NCBI GenBank assembly: GCA_937899715.1
Contig: CALCNX010000123.1
Span: forward strand, 1 to 64,000
DNA length: 64,000 bases
Source of the DNA: an uncultured bacterium
GTDB lineage: Bacteria; Bacteroidota; Ignavibacteria; Kapaibacteriales; UBA4661
Direction of reading: 5' to 3'
Part shown: positions 15,443 to 23,281 of the stretch, one piece after another
Layout of the letters: each line of letters starts with the position of its first letter
Position numbering within the stretch: the stretch's first letter is position 1
The notes under the pieces: generated by a model
What the model was told of the DNA's origin: nothing
The model's database searches: none
The model's input: the letters and a program-made list of their open reading frames with translations, nothing else
Program-made: the position numbers and the translations under genes

Positions 15443-18322
15443 TTACGAAATGACCACATCAATTTCTCGGAGCGCTTGTTCGGGCGTAGCAACGGCGTAG
15501 GGAACATCAGGCAGCAATTCCAAAAGTTGCTTGTGCCGTGCAGAAAGACTGTTGTTGAAGAGTTGCGAATCAAGCACAAACATAATTCCTTTATCGGTTT
15601 CGGTACGAATAAGGCGACCGAACATTTGCCGGAACGCTTGAAACATTTGCGGCTTGTCCACATCGTTCCAAGCGTATCCGGCGAATTTTTTGAGGTCAGG
15701 TTGTTCGCCGCGCTTCAGTGCTTCGGCTTCATATTTCCGAACAAGATTATCCTGCAAGCCGCGTGTAAACGGGTTCGGAACGGCGTAAGGCATTTTTTCG
15801 AGAATAAGACACTGCAAGTCGTCGCCCGGAATATCCACGCCCTTCCACAAACCCCGTGCGCCCATTAGAACTGCAGAGTCAGACATTTTGAAGTGTTCGA
15901 TTGCCTTATGCTGCGAGAAGTGCGTTATTCCGTGCGACATGAGTTCAATACCGCGCTTGCGCAAGAGCGGGAAAAGAGCATCATGCACCTTGCGCTGGCG
16001 GTCTTTGCTGGTGAAAAGCACAAGAGTACGCCCGCCCAGATGCTCCGCAGCATTCGCAATAAATTCCGCCGACATTCTGGCAAAATCGGGATGCGTATTG
16101 GCAACAAAATTTTTCAGGAAAATAATCCGTGAGTTTGCACGATAGTCAAAGGGCGATAGAAAGCGGCTTGTGGAGGTTTTGTGCTCGGTCAAAACGTGCG
16201 AGCCGATGCCGCGCAGGAAGTCGCCCATGTCCCGCGTGTTGGAAATCGTTGCCGACGTGAAGACAGCCGCATAGCGCTCTTGCAGGATTTCCTCGGCAAA
16301 TCGCTCACCGATATTGAACGGCGTTGCCACAATAGACCAATCCTGCTTTTCGATGCGAACATAGAGCGCGGCTTCTTCTTCGCGTTGCTCCAAGAACATT
16401 GTAAGCGTTTGCACAAGCGTTGCTAAATCGTCCATTCGGTGCTGCAATTCCCGTACTGCCGGAACTTCGTTTGGCACAGCACCCGCTTTGGAAGCGGCTT
16501 TAATAACACGTTCGGCTGCATTTGCCAGTTCGGTGGCAATAATTTTCAAATTCTCCGCTTCCGTAAGAATTTGCTCACGTTGCATTTGTGAAAAACGTTC
16601 TTCGCGCAGAGTAGCTTGCACAGTAAAAACATCATCGGAGCGAACGCTCGACATGACCATGCTCAAACGTCCGAGTGAAAGTGCAAAGCGCTCGTTCAAC
16701 GCAGCAATGGTGCTGGCTTCGGGGAGTTCCACAATACGAGGAGCTTTCCCACCCGACACATTCCGAGCCAGAAGGCGAATATCCTGCGCTGCCTGTTCAA
16801 ACAAGCCGTCCGTCCCGCTCAGATGGCGGTGCAAGTCGTTCATCATGCTGAAGGATGCGATATTGCTAAATGCTTCGACTGCTTCGCCAACAATTTCATC
16901 AGCCTCATCCACGACCAGGCGATTAAACTCCGGGTATGACTTTGGATAGGTCAGCAATAGCGAATGGTTCACCGCCAAAATGTGTGCTGATGCCGATTCC
17001 CACTGCTTTTTGAAATAAAAACACTGCTCATAAAAACTACATTCGTGGCGTGTGCAATCGCGGAAGTCTGCCCGTGCCTCGCTTGCGACGCGCTGCACGA
17101 CGGGGAAGTCATTGAAAAGTGGGCGCGGAAGTTCCTCAATTTCGCCTTCGCCGGTCGCCAGCATCCACCTCGTCAGGAAGGCTCCGGCAAAGGTTTCTTC
17201 GGGGTTGTCGGCATACATATAATTCTCAAAAAGCGGGAGCGCTTCATTGATTTTGCGAATACAAGCATAGTTGTTCATGCCCTTGAGGACAACAGCGCGG
17301 AGGTCGGGCAGGGAAAAAAGCTGCTTCAGGCGCGGTAGTTCTTGCTCCAAGAATTGATTTTGGAGCGCTTTGGTATGGGTAGAAATCACAACGGGCGATT
17401 CGGCATCCACCGACAGCGCTGCGAGTGTTGCGGTCAGGTAGGCAAGCGTCTTTCCCGTGCCTGTGCCTGCTTCAGCCACATAGACACCGCCATCGTTGAG
17501 CGTCTGGGCGGCTTTGGCTGCGAATTTTTGTTGTGCTTCGCGGAGTTGATAATTTTCGTAGGCATTTTTGAAAAATTTTACTTCACCAAGCCTTGCCGGT
17601 GCTTGAGCAAGCGACGGGTCGAGTGTTTTTCGCTCCAATTTTGCGAACATTTCTTTGAAGTTTCTGAGGGCAGGCAAATCGCCCGCGTAGCCGTGCTCGT
17701 GGCGCTCCACAAAAAGTGGCTTCCAGAGCCATTTATCCGTCTTCGCAAACCAATATTCCACAATCGCACATAGTTCGGCAAATTCCGATTTGTTTAGCTC
17801 GTCGTCGAGACAGCGAATCACCTCCACCATATCCAAAGCGTCCTGCAAGCCGCGATGATGCTCATAATCGCGAAGCCCGAAGCGTCTGATGAACGCTTCC
17901 AAGCTGAGTGTGGGTGCAAGCGGATAGCACAAAGCCAAAATGTGGCATGAATCCATCATCGGCGAGTCGAAATCATCGCCGAAAATACGCCGCAGATAGG
18001 ACTGCTCAAAGGCGGCATTATGCGCCATAATCGGCGTGTTGCCCAAAAATTCGTGGAATTTTGTATCAATATCTCTCAGAAGCGGCGCGTCTGCTAACTC
18101 CTCATTCGTAATTCCTGTGAGTTGCATGATTTCGGGCGAAACCTGACGTGCAGGATTGACCAATGTAGAAAAGCGCTCCACTTCTTGCCCGTCGCGGTAG
18201 CGAACTGCGCCAATGTCAATGACGGTATCGGTGGTGGCATCAAGTCCGGTGGTTTCAAAATCAAGAGCGATAAATTCGCCCATGGCGGCGAGGCGTGAAT
18301 GAGAGTTAGGGGTACTTTTCAT
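15443..18322 (-). CDS. DnaQ-type exonuclease fused to DinG-type helicase
   Basis: 959 residues. Residues 15-180 are a DEDDh 3'-5' exonuclease (FIALDFETTGLD, then MAHNAAFEQSYL, ending with HHRGLQDALD). From about 260 a superfamily 2 XPD/DinG helicase follows: Walker A AEAGTGTGKTLAYL, four cysteines placed like those that bind the iron-sulfur cluster (one in NNYACIR, three in DCTRHECSFYEQC), Walker B VVDEADEIV, and C-terminal motifs GARGLWKGVDIPG and FGRLIRTETDKG. The fusion resembles the DinG of Firmicutes, but the cluster cysteines are kept here. Role: unwinding damaged or R-loop DNA in repair. Divergent from the response-regulator flavoprotein gene. Confidence 0.93.
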   Translation of the reverse strand: MKSTPNSHSRLAAMGEFIALDFETTGLDATTDTVIDIGAVRYRDGQEVERFSTLVNPARQVSPEIMQLTGITNEELADAPLLRDIDTKFHEFLGNTPIMAHNAAFEQSYLRRIFGDDFDSPMMDSCHILALCYPLAPTLSLEAFIRRFGLRDYEHHRGLQDALDMVEVIRCLDDELNKSEFAELCAIVEYWFAKTDKWLWKPLFVERHEHGYAGDLPALRNFKEMFAKLERKTLDPSLAQAPARLGEVKFFKNAYENYQLREAQQKFAAKAAQTLNDGGVYVAEAGTGTGKTLAYLTATLAALSVDAESPVVISTHTKALQNQFLEQELPRLKQLFSLPDLRAVVLKGMNNYACIRKINEALPLFENYMYADNPEETFAGAFLTRWMLATGEGEIEELPRPLFNDFPVVQRVASEARADFRDCTRHECSFYEQCFYFKKQWESASAHILAVNHSLLLTYPKSYPEFNRLVVDEADEIVGEAVEAFSNIASFSMMNDLHRHLSGTDGLFEQAAQDIRLLARNVSGGKAPRIVELPEASTIAALNERFALSLGRLSMVMSSVRSDDVFTVQATLREERFSQMQREQILTEAENLKIIATELANAAERVIKAASKAGAVPNEVPAVRELQHRMDDLATLVQTLTMFLEQREEEAALYVRIEKQDWSIVATPFNIGERFAEEILQERYAAVFTSATISNTRDMGDFLRGIGSHVLTEHKTSTSRFLSPFDYRANSRIIFLKNFVANTHPDFARMSAEFIANAAEHLGGRTLVLFTSKDRQRKVHDALFPLLRKRGIELMSHGITHFSQHKAIEHFKMSDSAVLMGARGLWKGVDIPGDDLQCLILEKMPYAVPNPFTRGLQDNLVRKYEAEALKRGEQPDLKKFAGYAWNDVDKPQMFQAFRQMFGRLIRTETDKGIMFVLDSQLFNNSLSARHKQLLELLPDVPYAVATPEQALREIDVVIS

Positions 18323-18425
18323 CGGAAAAGGAAAAATTTGAAGGCTATGAAAGCTACAAAATACGGAACTTCGCGCTAAAATACTTGCGGCTTTTTGCTT
18401 TTTCGGGAGGATTGCTTTTTTTGCC

Positions 18426-18454
18426 TTGTTTTTTGGCGCTAGTGATTATCTTTG
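18426..18454 (+). promoter_or_regulatory. Bacteroidota-type promoter of the receiver-flavoprotein gene
   Basis: TTG at 18426-18428, 18-bp spacer and TATCTTTG at 18447-18454 match TTG-N19-TAnnTTTG. The predicted start site is about 35 bp before the ATG at 18497. Confidence 0.6.
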
Positions 18455-18496
18455 CAGGAAGCCATCATCACAGTTTTCTCTTCTTGACTACCATCT

Positions 18497-20170
18497 ATGA
18501 AAACCCCGATTATCCTTGCTGTTGACGACGATAGTGCGGTGCTACGTGCTTTGGAGCGAGATTTGCGCAAGCAGTATCGCAAAGATTACCGTATTCTGAC
18601 GACCCTTTCTGCAAATGAAGCATTGGAGACGCTTCGTGAACTCAAGACGAAGCAAGAAGTAGTTGCATTGCTGCTTTCCGACCAGCGTATGCCCGAAATG
18701 CAAGGCGTGGATTACCTCACCAAAGCGAAAGAATTTTTTCCCAAAGCAAAACGTGCCTTGCTAACGGCGTATTCTGACATTGAGGCTGCCATTCGCGCCA
18801 TTAACGATGTGCAGTTGGACTATTATCTTGCAAAGCCATGGGATCCGCCCGAAGAAAAATTGTATCCCGCCATCAACGACCTTCTGGAAGAATGGCAAGC
18901 CTCGTACAAGCCTCAGTTTACGGGCTTGCGAGTGATTGGCTATCAGTGGTCGCCGAAGTCGCACACCATTAAAGATTTTTTGTCGGGTAATCTTGTGCCT
19001 TACAAATGGATTGACGTGCAGACTTCGCCGGAGTCGGAAGAACTTCTGGCGCTGCACGGCATTGAAATGATTGATTTACCTGCATTGCTCTTCGAGGATG
19101 GTTCGGTCGTGAAGAATCCGCGTCCTGTGGACATTGCTGAAAAAATCGGCTTGCAGTCGAAAGCCTCTGCAAATGTATATGATGTTGTTATTATTGGTGC
19201 CGGTCCGTCCGGTCTTGCGTCGGCAGTTTATGGTTCTTCAGAAGGTCTCAAGACTTTGCTTGTGGAACGCAGAGCGCCGGGAGGGCAGGCGGGAACTAGC
19301 TCACGGATTGAAAATTACTTGGGATTCCCAACAGGCTTGAGCGGTGCAGACTTAACGCGACGTGCAATCTCGCAAGCCGTTCGATTGGGCGCAGAATTTC
19401 TTGCTCCGCAGAGCGTAGAAGCTATAGTGGTGTCGCCTAACCCGCATGAACACTATAAAACAATTAAATTTGTGGATGGTAGTGAAGTTATTGCAAAAAG
19501 TATTGTTATCAGCACCGGAGTGGAGTATAGAGAACTTGAAGCGGGCAATCTTCGCAATTTCACAGGAGCTGGCGTGTACTATGGTGCGGCAACAACAGAG
19601 GCAAATGCTTGCAAAGAAAAAGATGTCTATATTGTTGGTGGCGGAAACTCTGCCGGACAAGCTGCAATGTACCTTGCGCATTTTGCTCATCGGGTGTTCA
19701 TCGTTATTCGTGGAGCGTCGCTTGCCGCTACAATGTCTCAGTATCTCATTGACCAAATAGCAAGCACGCCAAACATTGAGCTACTGCCGCACACCGAGGT
19801 CGTTGCTGCCTGTGGCGACGATAAGCTGGAGGAATTAGACCTCATCAACAACAAAACAGAAGAACGACGGATTGTTCCTGCGCAGGCGCTTTACGTCTTC
19901 ATCGGGGCAAAACCAAGTGCTGAGTGGCTTCCGGCAAGTGTTCTTCGGAATGCCCGTGGCTTTGTGGAAACGGGGCGAGAAGTGCTCATACACAGTGATG
20001 CAAAACAGCACTGGAAATTAGAGCGTGAGCCGTTTTTACTGGAAACTTCCGTGCCGGGTATTTTTGCAGCCGGAGATGTGCGTGCCGGAGCGATGAACCG
20101 CGTCGCATCGGCAGTTGGTGAAGGCTCGATGGCGATTAAATTTGTGCATGAATATTTGGCGACGCTCTAA
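18497..20170 (+). CDS. Response regulator fused to thioredoxin-reductase-like flavoprotein
   Basis: 557 residues. Residues 4-130 are a receiver domain (acidic pair at 10-12, phospho-acceptor D62 in LLSDQRMPE, K113). Residues 140-222 are a thioredoxin/glutaredoxin-like domain, but its usual active-site cysteines are replaced (GYQWSPKSHTIKDFL). Residues 228-555 are a class II pyridine nucleotide-disulfide oxidoreductase: FAD site IIGAGPSGLASA, GGQAGTSSRIENYLGFP, NAD(P) site IVGGGNSAGQAA, and FAD motif GIFAAGDVR. The redox CxxC of thioredoxin reductase is absent (YYGAATTEANAC), so it cannot use the standard dithiol mechanism. Such fused proteins are known in databases, but their job is unclear; phosphorylation-controlled redox sensing is inference. 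Followed 41 bp later by the BASS gene. Confidence 0.9.
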   Translation: MKTPIILAVDDDSAVLRALERDLRKQYRKDYRILTTLSANEALETLRELKTKQEVVALLLSDQRMPEMQGVDYLTKAKEFFPKAKRALLTAYSDIEAAIRAINDVQLDYYLAKPWDPPEEKLYPAINDLLEEWQASYKPQFTGLRVIGYQWSPKSHTIKDFLSGNLVPYKWIDVQTSPESEELLALHGIEMIDLPALLFEDGSVVKNPRPVDIAEKIGLQSKASANVYDVVIIGAGPSGLASAVYGSSEGLKTLLVERRAPGGQAGTSSRIENYLGFPTGLSGADLTRRAISQAVRLGAEFLAPQSVEAIVVSPNPHEHYKTIKFVDGSEVIAKSIVISTGVEYRELEAGNLRNFTGAGVYYGAATTEANACKEKDVYIVGGGNSAGQAAMYLAHFAHRVFIVIRGASLAATMSQYLIDQIASTPNIELLPHTEVVAACGDDKLEELDLINNKTEERRIVPAQALYVFIGAKPSAEWLPASVLRNARGFVETGREVLIHSDAKQHWKLEREPFLLETSVPGIFAAGDVRAGAMNRVASAVGEGSMAIKFVHEYLATL

Positions 20171-20211
20171 AAACGTCGTACCCATTTCATTTTTTCCGAA
20201 AGGCAACGTAT

Positions 20212-21096
20212 ATGCAATTTGGTGTACTCGAAAAAGTCTTGCTGCCGCTTTTGCTGGCAATCGTCATGTTTGGTATGGGTATGGGGCTGCTTGTGAGCGA
20301 TTTTCGCCGTGTCTTACAAACGCCTTTGCAAGCATTGGTCGGCTCTATCGGGCATTTTATTCTGATGCCCATTGCAGCGTTTATTGTCGTGAAAGCCACA
20401 GGGCTGACGGGCGGTTTAGCGCTTGGAGTAATCATTGTAGGGTCTTGCCCTAGCGGACCTACGTCGAATTTGCTGAACTATCTCGCTAAGGCAGATGTGG
20501 CGCTGGCTGTGGTCATTACAACGCTTTCCACGCTCTTGTGCCCAATAATGATGCCGCTTATGGTGTCGTTTATGGGCAATAATCTTGGCTTGTCCAGTAC
20601 TCCCGTTGCAGTTCCTGTTGTGGATATGTTGAAACTCGTGTTTGTCATTATTGCCATTCCCATCAGTCTCGGTATGCTGGTGCGCAATAAAGCCTCAAAG
20701 TTTGCTATTGCCGTTGAGCGTCCGTACAAGATTTTTTCAGTGTTGTTTTTGCTTTTTGTGATTGTCGTCGTGCTGGCTAAGAATTGGGATAGCTTTCTTA
20801 CAAGCCTCCCGCTTGTTGGTCCGGCAATGATTTTACAGAATGTGATTGGCTTGGTGATGGGCTTTTATTCCGGTAAGCTCTTCGGATTTGGCACAAAGCA
20901 ATGCCGCACATTGTCTATTGAAGTGGCAATTCAAAACACGACGCTTGGTATGACGGTTGCCATGACGTTTTTCTCGCCGGAATCGGCATTGCCGGGTGCA
21001 ATTTTTAGCCTCTGGATGTATGTGACGGGCTTGACCTTGGCTTCGTATTGGGCAAAAAATCCGCCGAAAGATGAACTTGCTCCGCAAGCCGCATAA
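20212..21096 (+). CDS. Bile acid:sodium symporter (BASS) family transporter
   Basis: 294 residues with about nine or ten hydrophobic helices. Family hallmarks are MFGMGMGLLVSDFRRV in the second helix, GSCPSGPTSNLLNYLAKADVALAVVITTLSTLL (read in two parts: the GSCPSG loop and the conserved crossing helix), and the late helix with ALPGAIFSLWMYVTG. BASS proteins of bacteria move pyruvate, pantoate, organic acids or sulfur compounds with sodium through the inner membrane; the substrate cannot be told. It follows the receiver-flavoprotein gene closely and is ended by a strong terminator at 21111-21159. Confidence 0.9.
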   Translation: MQFGVLEKVLLPLLLAIVMFGMGMGLLVSDFRRVLQTPLQALVGSIGHFILMPIAAFIVVKATGLTGGLALGVIIVGSCPSGPTSNLLNYLAKADVALAVVITTLSTLLCPIMMPLMVSFMGNNLGLSSTPVAVPVVDMLKLVFVIIAIPISLGMLVRNKASKFAIAVERPYKIFSVLFLLFVIVVVLAKNWDSFLTSLPLVGPAMILQNVIGLVMGFYSGKLFGFGTKQCRTLSIEVAIQNTTLGMTVAMTFFSPESALPGAIFSLWMYVTGLTLASYWAKNPPKDELAPQAA

Positions 21097-21110
21097 AAAC
21101 TTGTTTCTCT

Positions 21111-21159
21111 GCTCACGGACTGCTTTTTTATGAGGCACAAAGTTCGTGAGCTTTTTTCT
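21111..21159 (+). terminator. Rho-independent terminator after the BASS gene
   Basis: GCTCACGGACT (21111-21121) pairs with AGTTCGTGAGC (21141-21151) with one mismatch and is followed by TTTTTTCTT. The U-tract ends only 5 bp before the next start codon (21165), so the element could also act as an attenuator for the downstream kinase. Confidence 0.75.
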
Positions 21160-21164
21160 TCTGT

Positions 21165-22559
21165 ATGCAAAATCTATTAGAACATCTCAAAGCCGCACCA
21201 GACCTCGTCAATGTACCCGACGAGCAGCTTGAATGGCTCATTGCGCATGGTGAATTACGAACATTTGCTGAAGGTGAGACGATGTTTCGGCGCGATGATC
21301 CGATTGAATATATGTACGTTGTGCTGGAAGGTGGTGTACAATTCCGCCTTGAGCAAAATGGTCAATTTCGTGAGATTTCTGTCGTTCATCCGGGCGGTAT
21401 TAGCGGTACGCTGCCATATTCGCGGACTAAACTGGCGGCTGGCTTTGGGATTTTCATTGCCCCGACAACATTATTCATGATTCACAAAGACCACTTCCGA
21501 GCCATGACGCATGATTGTTTCGAGCTAACGCAAGCACTTGTTCACTGCATGACCACTCGTGCCCGTAACTTCACGGCATTGGAGCAGCAAAATGAGAAAA
21601 TGGCAGCTCTGGGGCGCATCTCGGCTGGTCTGGCGCATGAACTCAACAATCCCTCTGCTGCAATCGTCCGTAGTGCGGATGCCTTCAAGCACCATTTTGC
21701 CTCTACGCCTGAGCGATTTAAGAGCGTGATGTCGCTTCAACTGAATCCCGAAAGTGTGGATGTTTGCAATGACCTCTTTTTTCGCAAAGCTAGTGCAGGT
21801 GTTCGCTACGACCTTTCACCGCTCCAAAAAGCAGATGCTGAGGATACGCTTCTGAACTGGCTGGAAGACCACAAGATTAACGATGGCTTTGATATTGTCG
21901 GCAATCTGGTGGATTTTGGTTTTACAGTGGAGGAGCTTGAATTTGTATGGGAGAAGATTGGCGAAAAGGGCTTCTTTACGGTGTTGGGGTGGCTGGACAA
22001 CGTGCTAACGACCGAGCGTTTTGTGTCCGAAATTGGCGAAGCATCCAAGCGCATTAACGATATTGTCAGTGCTGTAAAATCATATTCGCATCTCGACCGC
22101 GCCAATGAACGGCAAACGACCGATATTCACGACGGTATCCGCAAAACGCTGATGATTATGGCACATAAAATCAAAGTCAACGGTGTGAAGATTGTGAAAA
22201 ATTTTGCACCCGATATGCCCGAACCGCGTGTTTTTGTCGGTGAACTCAATCAAGTATGGACAAATCTGATTGATAATGCACTTGACGCACTCGAACACGC
22301 GCCAGCCAAAACGCTGGAAATTATAACATCACATAGACCAAGCTTTGTGGAGGTGTGTTTTATTGATAGCGGCGAGGGGATTCCGCCTGAAATTGTATCG
22401 AACATTTTTGAACCGTTTTTTACGACCAAGCAAATGGGCAAGGGAACAGGCTTGGGGCTGAATGCCGTGCAGCGAATTATTGAGCAGCATAACGGCGAGA
22501 TCAAGGTGTCATCGGAAAAAGGGCGTACAGAATTTCGTGTGTGCCTGCCGATGGAATAA
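21165..22559 (+). CDS. Histidine kinase with N-terminal cyclic-nucleotide-binding-like domain
   Basis: 464 residues, soluble. Residues 12-130 have the cyclic-nucleotide-binding (CNB) beta-barrel pattern (FAEGETMFRRDDPIEYMYVVLEGGVQF), but the phosphate-binding cassette is atypical: GGISGTLPYSRTKLAAG lacks the usual Gly-Glu pair, so cAMP binding is uncertain. The phospho-accepting His is H158 in AGLAHELNNPSAA. ATPase motifs follow: VWTNLIDNALDAL, SGEGIPPEI and GKGTGLGLNAVQRII. No ribosome-binding site is seen before ATG 21165 because a terminator abuts it. Similar kinases occur with receiver-flavoprotein fusions, as here; partnership is inference. Confidence 0.9.
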   Translation: MQNLLEHLKAAPDLVNVPDEQLEWLIAHGELRTFAEGETMFRRDDPIEYMYVVLEGGVQFRLEQNGQFREISVVHPGGISGTLPYSRTKLAAGFGIFIAPTTLFMIHKDHFRAMTHDCFELTQALVHCMTTRARNFTALEQQNEKMAALGRISAGLAHELNNPSAAIVRSADAFKHHFASTPERFKSVMSLQLNPESVDVCNDLFFRKASAGVRYDLSPLQKADAEDTLLNWLEDHKINDGFDIVGNLVDFGFTVEELEFVWEKIGEKGFFTVLGWLDNVLTTERFVSEIGEASKRINDIVSAVKSYSHLDRANERQTTDIHDGIRKTLMIMAHKIKVNGVKIVKNFAPDMPEPRVFVGELNQVWTNLIDNALDALEHAPAKTLEIITSHRPSFVEVCFIDSGEGIPPEIVSNIFEPFFTTKQMGKGTGLGLNAVQRIIEQHNGEIKVSSEKGRTEFRVCLPME

Positions 22560-22591
22560 ATACACAAACGTTACTTTACAATCATTTCACC

Positions 22592-23281
22592 ATGAACACA
22601 CGTATTCTTCAGGCTTTATCAGTTCTTTATGCAGCAGTTGCACTGCTAGAAATTGCCAGCGAAATAACAAACAATCGGGTGCTGCACCTTAGTTCAAAGC
22701 CGTTTCTCGTCATTCTTGTTCTTATCGTATTCCTTGTTCGGACACACGGCTTCAAAGGGGCAGTAAAACTATCCGTGGTTGCGGCACTTGTTTTTTCATG
22801 GGCAGGTGATGTGTTGCTTATGTTCAAAGCTGAGTACTCGTGGACTTTTTTAGGCGGTCTTGGGGCGTTTTTGATTGCGCATTGTTTCTTGATTGTGGCA
22901 TACAGAATTGGGAGCGACAAGCATTTTCAGTTGTCATTTTTCTACTTTGTTCCCGTTTTGGGCTACGGCATTGTGCTGTATAGCATTCTTGCGCCGCATC
23001 TTGGCACGATGCTCATTCCCGTTGCGGTGTACTCGGTGGTGTTGCTTTCTATGCTCATAGCAGCATTGGAGCGTGGTGTACGCTCGTCAGTGCTTAGTTT
23101 CCGATGGGTGCTGGCTGGAGCGGTTTGTTTTGTGATGTCTGATTCAATATTAGCATGGCAAAGTTTTGTACAGCAATCGGTTTTTGCTCGCGTCGCGCTT
23201 ATGGCGCTGTACATAGCGGCGCAGTATGCCATCGCGCAAGGAATGGCGCTGCATATTACCGAACAATCAGGCAAGCAGTAA
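22592..23281 (+). CDS. Lysoplasmalogenase (YhhN/TMEM86 family) membrane protein
   Basis: 229 residues from ATG 22592 (an earlier in-frame ATG at 22541 lies inside the kinase gene). Seven to eight hydrophobic helices with the YhhN hallmarks: SSKPFLVILVLI in helix 2, FSWAGDVLLM with the conserved Asp in helix 4, FLIAHCFLIVAY, and CFVMSDSILAW with a second conserved Asp. Family members hydrolyse the vinyl-ether bond of lysoplasmalogens or act on related lipids in the membrane. Its stop overlaps the start of the TonB-dependent receptor by one base, so translation is probably coupled. Confidence 0.87.
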   Translation: MNTRILQALSVLYAAVALLEIASEITNNRVLHLSSKPFLVILVLIVFLVRTHGFKGAVKLSVVAALVFSWAGDVLLMFKAEYSWTFLGGLGAFLIAHCFLIVAYRIGSDKHFQLSFFYFVPVLGYGIVLYSILAPHLGTMLIPVAVYSVVLLSMLIAALERGVRSSVLSFRWVLAGAVCFVMSDSILAWQSFVQQSVFARVALMALYIAAQYAIAQGMALHITEQSGKQ

